A stretch of DNA of 38,699 nucleotides, taken from the NCBI GenBank assembly GCA_017468115.1, contig JAFUJS010000014.1:1-38699 (forward strand). The letters are read 5' to 3'. The notes under the pieces are model-generated. The model searched no databases. It was not told the DNA's origin and saw only the letters and a list, made by a program, of their open reading frames with translations. Below, piece after piece: positions 22,964-30,629 of the stretch. A program made the position numbers and the translations under genes. The stretch comes from Clostridia bacterium (GTDB lineage: Bacteria > Bacillota_A > Clostridia > Oscillospirales > CAG-272). Position 1 is the stretch's first letter. The number at the start of each line of letters is the position of its first letter.

Positions 22964-25387
22964 TTATTTTACCTTGTAGGTTACATGAACAGCCTTACCG
23001 CCTGTCAATGCAATCATTTCAAGTGCTGTGTCGGAGAATTCTCCTGCCTTAATGGTAAGTGGCTTGTCAAGAACACCTCTTGCAAGAACCTTAATGCTCT
23101 TAGCCTTCTTATCAACAAGTCGCTTCGCCTTGAGGGCATCAATATCAACTACTGCACCAGCCTCAAACGCCTTTGCAAGTGTGTCAATATTAACAATAGC
23201 CTTCTTATTGTCGTTCTTTGTGATGTAATCTACATCCTCTTCAACAACAACCTCGATTTGCTTTTCCTCAACGAGAGCATGTGCGTCCTCAGCGGCAACG
23301 CTTACTACAACAGGCTCTTCAACTGGTTCTTCTACAACCGGTTCTTCAACTGGTTCTTCTACAACCGGTTCCTCAACTGGTTCTTCTACAACCGGCTCTT
23401 CAGCAGGTTCTTCTACAACCGGCTCTTCAACCGGTTCTTCTACAACCGGCTCTTCAGCAGGTTCTTCTACAACCGGCTCTTCAACCGGTTCTTCTACAAC
23501 CGGTTCCTCAACTGGTTCTTCTACAACAGGCTCAACAATTGGCTCCTCGTATACAGGCTCAACCACAGGCTCTTCCTTTGGTTCTTCCTTTGGCTTAGAG
23601 GAAACGATAACAACGTTGCTATCCTGAACAAGTGCCTTAACAAGCTTGCGAGCGATAAGAGCATCTGTCTCCTCGTATGGGTACTTCTTAACGTAGTCAA
23701 CAACCTTAGCCTTTTCGTCCTTTTCAATCTCGAACTTAGCCATAACCATGTCAACAACTTCCTTAGCCTTTCTAAGACCAAGTCCGCTCTTAACCTTAAG
23801 GAGTGTTGGAACGTCAGCAAAGAGCTTATTGTCCTTTGCCTCGTGGTGGTACTTAGACTTATCAAGCTCACTAGGATCAATAGCGCAGTAGATAAGAACT
23901 GTCTTACCACGGAGCTTCATCTTAAAGAGCTGATCTCTGCCTCTGTTGTAGCTATCGAACTTCCAGCTGATTCTGGACTTAACACCCTTGTAGGAAAGAA
24001 TGTGGTTCTTTAGCTGACCGTAGTAATCCTTAACGCCATCATCACTCTGAATGAGGTTAGCGGTAAAGCTACGGTTGTACTTAATATCGATGGTGTTACC
24101 CTCGTTATCTATATATGTAGGAACAATTACAGGTGCTGGTGCAACAAATACGGTTTCTTCTTCCTCGGTTACATTTGTGTCTGCAACTGCCTCGGAAACA
24201 TCCTGGGCATTTGCTTCGGCTGCTGCTTCCTCAGCCTTATCAGACTCACCCTCAGTAGCATCGCCATCAGCCTCGCCACCCTCTTCTGAAGCCTCAGAGC
24301 CTGCTTCCTCAGCATTGTCCTCAGCAAATTCATATACAGGTGCTTCCTCTACCGACTCCTCTGCTACTGCATCGTCAACAACTTCCTCAACGGTGTCTTC
24401 AACGACAGGCTCCTCAACGGTATCGTCAACAGCTTCCTCAACGGTGTCTTCAACAACAGGCTCCTCAACAGTATCGTCAACAACTTCCTCAACAGCATCC
24501 TCAACGATAGGCTCCTCAACGATTTCCTCGTAGGTTTCCTCTACTGCCTCCTCAGCGTCAGCAGCAACGGAGTAAAGCTGAAGTGTAAATACAGAATCAA
24601 CCTCTGCCTTTTCAATAATAGCCTCGCCCTCAGGCTCAACACCCCAACCGATAAAGTCGCTGTCGTAGTCGTAGTCAGCAGGTGTGTTTAGCTTAACGTA
24701 GTGAGCTTCCTTATAGATAAACTTATCCGTTTCGCTGTCAACAAAGAGCAGCTCAATTACAGATGATGTATCAAGCTCATTATCGTTTGGCTCTGCATTT
24801 TCGTCAAATAGTGGGTACAGGTTGATTGCAAAGAGTGCTGTTGCATCATTCTTGCTGATAACAACGTCGCCATTCTTTTCAAAGCTCCAGCCCTTAACCT
24901 CTACAGGAACATCCTGCTCCTCAGGGAGAAGGGTGTTAATCTTGATCGCCTCAGAATCAAGAAGCTCACCATTTGCGTCCATATAGTTGAGCTGAATGAA
25001 TACGCCCTCTACTGTCTCTTCCTCTGTTTCCTCAACAGCAGCCTCTGCAGCCCAAATAGCGTAAAGAACTGTTGTACGAGTAAGAAGGAATTCAGACTCT
25101 GTGAGCATATACTGACCCTCCGGATCAAGGCTCCAGCCCAAAAACTCTTTTCCTTCCTTCTCGGCAGGTCTAACCCTTACCATAGAAAGGAACTTGTACT
25201 TTTCATAATCAATTTCGTACTCCTCGCCCTCTTCGGTTGTGTCAACGTAAACAACCTGACACTTTACGGTGGCGATAAGAATTGCAAGGAGCAAGCAAAC
25301 TCCTGCAAAGATGGCACAGCCAACAACATCAACATTAAAGATGTCGAAGCCGCCAATGCTTAAGAATAAACCGTTAACCAGATTCAT
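22964..25387 (-). CDS. Membrane-anchored acidic repeat protein with a uL15-like C-terminal domain
   Basis: The 807-residue protein has one membrane segment (about 19-41). Three regions resemble InlB/Listeria-Bacteroides beta-repeats (65-112, 130-195, 208-275; each with a GW motif such as FLGWSLDPEG). Three 17-residue acidic repeats follow (290-340), then a Glu/Ala-rich stretch and a basic globular domain (430-590; YNRSFTANLIQ, SRISWKFDSYNRGR). Eight 9-residue VVEEP-type repeats follow (621-692). The C-terminus (725-803; IVNIDTLAKAFEAG, ARGVLDKPLTIKAGEFS, ALTGGKAV) resembles the C-terminal part of ribosomal protein uL15. TTGGAGG precedes the ATG, and there is a near-consensus promoter. It is not the ribosomal L15 gene, which is much shorter and lies in the spc operon. 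Function unknown; an envelope or scaffold role is a guess. Confidence 0.8.
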   Translation of the reverse strand: MNLVNGLFLSIGGFDIFNVDVVGCAIFAGVCLLLAILIATVKCQVVYVDTTEEGEEYEIDYEKYKFLSMVRVRPAEKEGKEFLGWSLDPEGQYMLTESEFLLTRTTVLYAIWAAEAAVEETEEETVEGVFIQLNYMDANGELLDSEAIKINTLLPEEQDVPVEVKGWSFEKNGDVVISKNDATALFAINLYPLFDENAEPNDNELDTSSVIELLFVDSETDKFIYKEAHYVKLNTPADYDYDSDFIGWGVEPEGEAIIEKAEVDSVFTLQLYSVAADAEEAVEETYEEIVEEPIVEDAVEEVVDDTVEEPVVEDTVEEAVDDTVEEPVVEDTVEEVVDDAVAEESVEEAPVYEFAEDNAEEAGSEASEEGGEADGDATEGESDKAEEAAAEANAQDVSEAVADTNVTEEEETVFVAPAPVIVPTYIDNEGNTIDIKYNRSFTANLIQSDDGVKDYYGQLKNHILSYKGVKSRISWKFDSYNRGRDQLFKMKLRGKTVLIYCAIDPSELDKSKYHHEAKDNKLFADVPTLLKVKSGLGLRKAKEVVDMVMAKFEIEKDEKAKVVDYVKKYPYEETDALIARKLVKALVQDSNVVIVSSKPKEEPKEEPVVEPVYEEPIVEPVVEEPVEEPVVEEPVEEPVVEEPAEEPVVEEPVEEPVVEEPAEEPVVEEPVEEPVVEEPVEEPVVEEPVEEPVVVSVAAEDAHALVEEKQIEVVVEEDVDYITKNDNKKAIVNIDTLAKAFEAGAVVDIDALKAKRLVDKKAKSIKVLARGVLDKPLTIKAGEFSDTALEMIALTGGKAVHVTYKVK
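23312..23527 (-). repeat. Eight in-frame 27-bp repeats
   Basis: Encodes eight copies of VVEEP(V/A)EEP without gaps (216 bp). Copies are nearly identical at the DNA level, so copy number is likely to vary between strains. Confidence 0.9.
24368..24520 (-). repeat. Three in-frame 51-bp repeats
   Basis: Encodes VEEPIVEDAVEEVVDDT and two close variants, directly after the third InlB-like repeat of the same protein. Confidence 0.85.
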
Positions 25388-25421
25388 CTTTGTCCTCCAA
25401 TGTATATTTATTTGTATTATA

Positions 25422-25450
25422 ATTATACACTAATGTTATTTTTTTGTCAA
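25422..25450 (-). promoter_or_regulatory. Near-consensus promoter of the uL15-like repeat protein
   Basis: TTGACA (25445-25450), a 17-bp spacer and TATAAT (25422-25427) on the minus strand: a perfect sigma-A match, implying strong expression. Confidence 0.8.
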
Positions 25451-25576
25451 TAATTTTTTTGCTATTTTTTTCAAAAAAACATACACTTGGTCGGCTATTT
25501 TTCACTTTTTGCCCCATTTTTCGGGTGTTTTTCCCACAGCGAACCCGTCTTGTTGCGAGGCGAGAGAATTTTTCTA

Positions 25577-25605
25577 TTGATTTTTTAAGCCGCTTAATGT
25601 ATAAT
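25577..25605 (+). promoter_or_regulatory. Promoter of glyA-fur
   Basis: TTGATT (25577-25582), a 17-bp spacer and TATAAT (25600-25605), about 30 nt before the glyA ribosome site. Confidence 0.75.
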
Positions 25606-25643
25606 ATACCTATGAAAATTTGAATACCGAAGGAGATTTCACA

Positions 25644-26885
25644 ATGGTAAATGAGATTATCGAAAGACTAAAGGAATTTGACGTGGACGTTGCAAACGGC
25701 GTTGAGGCAGAGCTTAAAAGGCAAAGAAGAGGTCTTGAGCTTATCGCTTCCGAAAACCTGGTTTCCGAGGCAGTTATGATTGCTATGGGCACTCCACTTA
25801 CAAATAAATATGCAGAGGGTTATCCCGAAAAAAGATACTACGGCGGATGTGAGTGCGTTGACGTGGTTGAGAAAATCGCTATCGAGCGCGCTTGTCAGCT
25901 TTTCGGCGCTGAGCATGCAAATGTACAGCCACACAGCGGTGCGCAGGCTAACACAGCAGTTTACTTTGCTCTTTTAAAGCCCGGCGACACAGTTCTCGGT
26001 ATGAACCTTGCACACGGCGGCCACCTTACACACGGTAGCCCTGTTAATATGTCCGGTAGCTACTTTAACTTTGTTCCCTACGGTGTAAACGAAAACGGCT
26101 TTATTGATTACGACGAGCTTGAGAAAATCGCTAAGGAAAACAGCCCTAAGCTTATCGTTGCAGGTGCTTCCGCTTACCCAAGAACAATTGACTTTGAAAG
26201 AATTTCAAAAATTGCTAAAGAGGTCGGCGCATACTTTATGGTTGATATGGCTCACATTGCCGGTCTTGTTGCAGCAGGCCTGCATCCATCTCCCGTTCCG
26301 TACGCTGACATTGTTACAACCACAACCCACAAGACCCTAAGAGGTCCACGTGGCGGTCTTATTCTCTGCCGTGAGGAGCTTGCTAAGGCTATTGACAAGG
26401 CAATCTTCCCGGGCACACAGGGCGGTCCTCTTATGCACACAATCGCATCTAAGGCTGTTTGCTTTGGCGAGGCACTTAAGCCCGAGTTCAAGGACTATCA
26501 GGCTCAAATCGTTAAGAACGCAAAGGCTCTTGCAGACACTCTTCTTGAGGAAGGCTTTGACCTTGTTTCCGGTGGCACAGACAACCACCTTATGCTTCTT
26601 GACCTTCGTCCCTTCAAGATTACCGGTAAGGAGCTTGAAAAGAGACTTGACGAGTGCTACATTACAGTTAACAAAAACGCAATCCCCAACGACCCTGAAA
26701 AGCCATTTGTTACAAGCGGCATAAGAATCGGTACTCCTGCGGTTACCTCACGTGGTCGTGTGGAGGAGGATATGGTTGTGCTTGGTAAGCTTATTAAGCT
26801 TTGCGCAACCGAATTTGAGGAAAAAGCAGATTACATCAGAGCCGAGGTTACAAAAATCTGCGACAAGTACCCGATTTACAAATAA
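25644..26885 (+). CDS. glyA: Serine hydroxymethyltransferase
   Basis: The 413-residue PLP enzyme interconverts serine and glycine with tetrahydrofolate, feeding one-carbon units to purine, thymidylate and methionine synthesis. Family blocks are all present: [13 protein letters not shown], the [15 protein letters not shown] substrate loop, [25 protein letters not shown], and the PLP lysine in [13 protein letters not shown] (about residue 230). Length is the bacterial norm. ATG 25644 was chosen because AAGGAG lies 8 nt upstream, rather than an in-frame start eight codons earlier. Its stop codon overlaps the ATG of the fur-like gene by one base. Confidence 0.97.
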   Translation: MVNEIIERLKEFDVDVANGVEAELKRQRRGLELIASENLVSEAVMIAMGTPLTNKYAEGYPEKRYYGGCECVDVVEKIAIERACQLFGAEHANVQPHSGAQANTAVYFALLKPGDTVLGMNLAHGGHLTHGSPVNMSGSYFNFVPYGVNENGFIDYDELEKIAKENSPKLIVAGASAYPRTIDFERISKIAKEVGAYFMVDMAHIAGLVAAGLHPSPVPYADIVTTTTHKTLRGPRGGLILCREELAKAIDKAIFPGTQGGPLMHTIASKAVCFGEALKPEFKDYQAQIVKNAKALADTLLEEGFDLVSGGTDNHLMLLDLRPFKITGKELEKRLDECYITVNKNAIPNDPEKPFVTSGIRIGTPAVTSRGRVEEDMVVLGKLIKLCATEFEEKADYIRAEVTKICDKYPIYK

Positions 26886-27292
26886 TGAGAGGCGAATATT
26901 CTACTAAGCAGAGGGAGGCTATTATAGCCTTCCTTTGTGATAGCTCCACCCACTCTACCGCCTCGGAGATACACAAGCATCTTGAAAGGCAGGGTATTTC
27001 TGTGGGAGTTGCCACAATTTACCGCACCCTTGACAAGCTGGAAAGGGACGGAATTGTAAGAAAAATGTCCACAGGGGACGGCAAAAGCGCCTGCTACCAA
27101 TACATTGAAAGCGCAAAATGCCACGAGCATTTTCATCTTAAATGCACAGGCTGTGGTACGCTTATACACCTTGATTGCCATTTTCTTGAGGAAATGGAGG
27201 GGCACATTCTAAAGGAGCACGGCTTTCAAATCAGCTCCGGCAGGACTGTAATTTATGGTCTTTGCCAGCAGTGCTCAAAAAAGGAGAGTTAA
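26885..27292 (+). CDS. Fur-family metal-dependent regulator
   Basis: The 135-residue protein has the Fur fold: a winged helix with TASEIHKHLERQGISVGVATIYRTL, a metal-site segment HEHFHLKCTGCG, and a second cysteine pair CQQC near the end that completes a structural zinc site. Fur, Zur and PerR all share these; the sequence does not tell which metal is sensed, and PerR would need its oxidation-sensitive His residues checked. It starts at TAATG overlapping the glyA stop, so it is translated with glyA. No Fur box is obvious at the glyA promoter. Confidence 0.9.
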   Translation: MRGEYSTKQREAIIAFLCDSSTHSTASEIHKHLERQGISVGVATIYRTLDKLERDGIVRKMSTGDGKSACYQYIESAKCHEHFHLKCTGCGTLIHLDCHFLEEMEGHILKEHGFQISSGRTVIYGLCQQCSKKES

Positions 27293-27386
27293 GAAAGGAT
27301 TATTTAGGCTTTTTTGGTTTGATTTTCGTTTTTTTCGGCGGATTTAGCCTATTTTCAAAACTTTTTCAAAAATTTTTATTTTCCTA

Positions 27387-27415
27387 TTGATTTTTGATTT
27401 CTTTTGTGTTATAAT
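27387..27415 (+). promoter_or_regulatory. Promoter of secG-rnr
   Basis: TTGATT (27387-27392), a 17-bp spacer and TATAAT (27410-27415), about 30 nt before the secG ribosome site. Confidence 0.75.
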
Positions 27416-27456
27416 TCTTTCGCTTATGATATTTTTAATTCTAAATGGAGGTAAAA

Positions 27457-28068
27457 ATGGACACTACAAAAACTCTTGAAGAACTTAACAAGCTAAAAGA
27501 GACTTTTGAAGGCCTTAAGAGCGAAGCTCTTAGCGAGGGTGAAGCCCTTAAGAACGCTGAAGGCGCATACAATTCTCTCTTGAATGCAAAGTCAAACATG
27601 CTTGGCTCTATGACTCCACTTTTCATCGTTTTTGGTATTATTTTGTTAGTTTTTGCAGCATTCCTTGTTGTTGCTATTCTTATACAAAGCAATAAAGCTG
27701 ATAAGGGTCTTTCCGGCGCTATCTCAGGTGGCTCCACTGATACATTCCTCGGCAGAAACAACGTAAACAAGAAGAACAAGATTCTTCTTATTCTTACAAT
27801 AGTTGCTATTGTTCTCTTCGTTCTTTCTGTTATTGCGGTTTATGTGCTTCAGTACGACCTTTCTGACCTTGAGCTTGCAATTTCTTCTGTGCTTGATAGT
27901 GCTATGCTTGCACAGCTGTATCCCGACGACCCGTTCTACTTTGATAAGATGATGAACGATAATCTTGTTGTTAGTATTTCTAAGCAAATTAGTATTATTG
28001 AAAGCAAGATTGATTCTGTTCTCACCGGCATTGCTAACGGTACGCTCGTTACGGACCCACAGGCATAG
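27457..28068 (+). CDS. secG: SecG-like protein-export subunit with extra N- and C-terminal domains
   Basis: The core (about 53-132 of 203) is SecG: a first membrane helix, VVAILIQSNKADKGLSGAISGG with the family GLSGAISGG loop, a DTFLGRNN stretch, and a second helix. SecG assists SecYE/SecA in moving proteins across the membrane. Ordinary SecG is about 75-80 residues; here about 50 helical, charged residues precede it and about 70 follow. ATG 27457 sits 4 nt after GGAGGT; the ATG at 27445 overlaps that site and is rejected. The next gene is rnr, the usual secG neighbour in Firmicutes, which supports the call. Confidence 0.82.
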   Translation: MDTTKTLEELNKLKETFEGLKSEALSEGEALKNAEGAYNSLLNAKSNMLGSMTPLFIVFGIILLVFAAFLVVAILIQSNKADKGLSGAISGGSTDTFLGRNNVNKKNKILLILTIVAIVLFVLSVIAVYVLQYDLSDLELAISSVLDSAMLAQLYPDDPFYFDKMMNDNLVVSISKQISIIESKIDSVLTGIANGTLVTDPQA

Positions 28069-28081
28069 CAAAATAAAAAAT

Positions 28082-28118
28082 ACCGCTTTGGAAATAATAG
28101 TCCAAGGCGGTTTTTATT
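28082..28118 (+). terminator. Terminator between secG and rnr
   Basis: ACCGCTTTGGA pairs with TCCAAGGCGGT and is followed by Ts. It may be partial, letting some transcription pass into rnr. Confidence 0.75.
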
Positions 28119-28147
28119 AGTCTATATTAAATTAAGGGGGATTATAT

Positions 28148-30406
28148 ATGTCTTATACTAAGCTTGAAGATACAATAATTAAATATGTTAGCTCTGACGA
28201 CTACACTCCCCTTCTGCCAAATGTATTACTTGAGGAAATAAGGGCATCCCTTCCCGAATATGAGGACCTAGACGAAAGCGTTTTTTGGCGTGCCGTGTCC
28301 AGACTTGAAAAGGGCTACCACCTTGCCTTTACCAAAAAGGGCAAGCTTGCAAATCCGAAGGAAACGGGCATTTACAAGGGGACTTACTCCTCTTCCTCAA
28401 AGGGCAACTTTGGTTTTGTTACAACAGACGATGGTGAGTTCTTCATTCCACCCCATTTTGGCGGTGGCGCTGTCTTTTCCGACACGGTTGCCATAAAAAG
28501 GATTGATATGTCCTCAAGGCACTACGGCAAGGGCAACGAGGCAGAGGTTATTTCTATAATTGAGCGTGGTCTTAAAACCGTTGTGGGCACACTTGTGGTT
28601 TACCATAGCGGCAGGGCAAGAATTTGCCAAATTGAGCCTGACAACGAAAGAATCAGGCTAAGGATTAATATTCCCGAAAAAGCCCTTGGTCAAAGGGAAA
28701 ACGGGGACAAGGTAATTTGCAAGATTGTTGCCTACCCCCAAAGCGACTACGGCTATGCCACAGGCGAGATTATCGCTTTTCTCGGCAAGGCTGACTCCCT
28801 TGAGGGTAACTACCGTGGTATTCTCCACGAAAACAACATTGTTACCGAGTTCAGAGATGAAACCGTTTCAGAGGCGCAAAAGGTATGCAAGGAGGAGGTT
28901 TCTCCCCTTGGCAGGGTGGATTTAAGAAATGAAACAATTTTCACAATTGACTCCCATGAGGCAAAGGATTTGGACGATGCAATTTCCGTCAAGGAAACAG
29001 AGGATGGTTACGTGCTGGGTGTTCATATTGCGGACGTTTCCCACTATGTAAGAAAGCGCTCCCACCTGGATAAAGAGGCCATGGAGCGTGGCACCAGCGT
29101 TTACTTTACCGACAAGGTTGTGCCTATGCTTCCAAAGGAGCTTTCAAACGGAATCTGCTCTCTTAATGAGGGTGTGGACAGGCTTGCCCTTTCCGCATTT
29201 ATGACTCTTGACAAGAGTGGTACCATTCTTTCAACGGAAATCAAAAACACCATCGTTCGCTCCAAGGTAAAGGGCATTTACAGCGAGCTTAATGATATTA
29301 TCGAAAAGAATGAGGGTAGCCAGTTCTTCCCGAAATACAGACACGTTATCGACGATTTTCAAATTATGCTAAGGCTTTACCGCCTACTTAAGGCTAAGAG
29401 CGAGTCCAAGGGAGCTATGGAGCTGGAAAGCGAGGAGGCCAAGATTGTTCTTAACGAAAAGGGACATCCTGTTGACGTTGTAAAGCGCGAGCGTGGAGAA
29501 AGCGAAAGGCTTATTGAGCAGTTTATGCTCTGCGCCAACGAGGGTGTTGCCACCTTCCTTTATAACGCATCAATCCCCTGCGTTTATCGTGTTCACGACG
29601 AGCCGGACAGAGAAAAAATTGACGCCTTTGCAATCTTTGCAAGGAACCTTGGCATTGATGTTTCTCCCTTGAACGCAAGGAAAACAATTACCCCCTCACA
29701 GCTTTCAAGAATTCTTGAGGATGCTGACAAAAAGGGGCAAAAGCTGATTGTTTCAAGCATACTTCTCCGCTCGCTTATGAAGGCAAAATACTCCTCTGTG
29801 CAAAAGCCGCACTTTGGTCTTAACACAGAGTGCTACTGCCACTTTACCTCTCCAATCAGGCGCTACCCGGACCTGTCTGTTCACAGAATTATAAAGGCGC
29901 TTTTGGCAGGAGAGATTAATGAAAGCACGGTTGGAGAATATGAAAGGCTTGCAAGCCTTAGTGCAGAGCTTTCAACCGACAACGAAATCCGTGCGGTTCA
30001 TGCGGAAAGAGATATTGAGGAGCTTTACAAGGCTGTCTATATGCACGACAGAATCGGCGAGGAATTTGAATGTGTTATTTCCTCTGTTAACTCCTTTGGC
30101 TTCTTTGCAAGGACCGAAAACCTTTGCGAGGGTCTTGTTCCCATCGAAAGCCTTGGCGGCGGCTTTGTCTTTGACAAGGAAAACCATATACTTTCAAGGG
30201 GCAGAACCATTTACCGTCTGGGTATGAGGGTTAAGGTAAGGGTCGACGATGTGAACATTAGCCTAAGGCAGGTTAATTTCCGGCTTGTTAAGGGCGAGGG
30301 CGACTCCCCTGCTCCAAAAGAGATGATTACAAGACACAAAAAGGCAGAAAGGGACATCGGGCGCTACCGCCATCACAAAAAGGCACACACAAGAAAAAGA
30401 CGCTAA
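28148..30406 (+). CDS. rnr: Ribonuclease R
   Basis: The 752-residue 3'-to-5' exoribonuclease degrades structured RNA and takes part in trans-translation quality control. Domain order: an N-terminal winged-helix region, cold-shock domains (GNFGFVTTDDGEFFIPP near 87-102), the RNB catalytic domain with IDSHEAKDLDDAIS (metal-binding D268, D274, D276, D277), HFTSPIRRYPDLSVHR later, and a C-terminal S1 domain (about 635-715) followed by a basic tail (RYRHHKKAHTRKRR). AAGGGG precedes the ATG. It follows secG, as in many Firmicutes. Confidence 0.96.
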   Translation: MSYTKLEDTIIKYVSSDDYTPLLPNVLLEEIRASLPEYEDLDESVFWRAVSRLEKGYHLAFTKKGKLANPKETGIYKGTYSSSSKGNFGFVTTDDGEFFIPPHFGGGAVFSDTVAIKRIDMSSRHYGKGNEAEVISIIERGLKTVVGTLVVYHSGRARICQIEPDNERIRLRINIPEKALGQRENGDKVICKIVAYPQSDYGYATGEIIAFLGKADSLEGNYRGILHENNIVTEFRDETVSEAQKVCKEEVSPLGRVDLRNETIFTIDSHEAKDLDDAISVKETEDGYVLGVHIADVSHYVRKRSHLDKEAMERGTSVYFTDKVVPMLPKELSNGICSLNEGVDRLALSAFMTLDKSGTILSTEIKNTIVRSKVKGIYSELNDIIEKNEGSQFFPKYRHVIDDFQIMLRLYRLLKAKSESKGAMELESEEAKIVLNEKGHPVDVVKRERGESERLIEQFMLCANEGVATFLYNASIPCVYRVHDEPDREKIDAFAIFARNLGIDVSPLNARKTITPSQLSRILEDADKKGQKLIVSSILLRSLMKAKYSSVQKPHFGLNTECYCHFTSPIRRYPDLSVHRIIKALLAGEINESTVGEYERLASLSAELSTDNEIRAVHAERDIEELYKAVYMHDRIGEEFECVISSVNSFGFFARTENLCEGLVPIESLGGGFVFDKENHILSRGRTIYRLGMRVKVRVDDVNISLRQVNFRLVKGEGDSPAPKEMITRHKKAERDIGRYRHHKKAHTRKRR

Positions 30407-30411
30407 GTAAG

Positions 30412-30436
30412 AAAGAGGGATTTTTCCCTCTTTTTT
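30412..30436 (+). terminator. Terminator of rnr
   Basis: AAAGAGGGA pairs with TCCCTCTTT, followed by a T-run, six bases after the rnr stop. Confidence 0.8.
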
Positions 30437-30518
30437 GTGTATATTTACCAAATTATATATATAAGGAAGATTATTTTTGAAGAAAAGTAAAAAAATGCAA
30501 AAAATTTTAATAAATATA

Positions 30519-30586
30519 TTCCAATAATTAAAAAATTATGCTATAATAGTGCTGTGCGCCGTGAAGTAGGCTTGTCCTGCGACGCA
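30519..30586 (+). promoter_or_regulatory. ppdK promoter and 5'-terminal stem-loop
   Basis: TTCCAA (30519-30524), a 17-bp spacer and TATAAT (30542-30547). The predicted transcript would begin with the stem TGCGCCG/CGACGCA (30555-30586, one mismatch). This could shield the mRNA from 5' decay. Confidence 0.6.
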
Positions 30587-30629
30587 AACAATCATTAAGT
30601 AAGTAAAATTTATTTATGGAGGTACTTAA

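Noticed and set aside
23312..23527. Regular 27-bp repeats that could look like a CRISPR array
   Set aside because: There are no spacers; the repeats are contiguous, in frame, and encode VVEEP-type peptides inside one long gene.
22952..24013. Long open frame on the plus strand opposite the repeat protein
   Set aside because: Its repeated FYNR peptides are just the antisense reading of the Glu-Pro-Val repeats; there is no ribosome site or family match.
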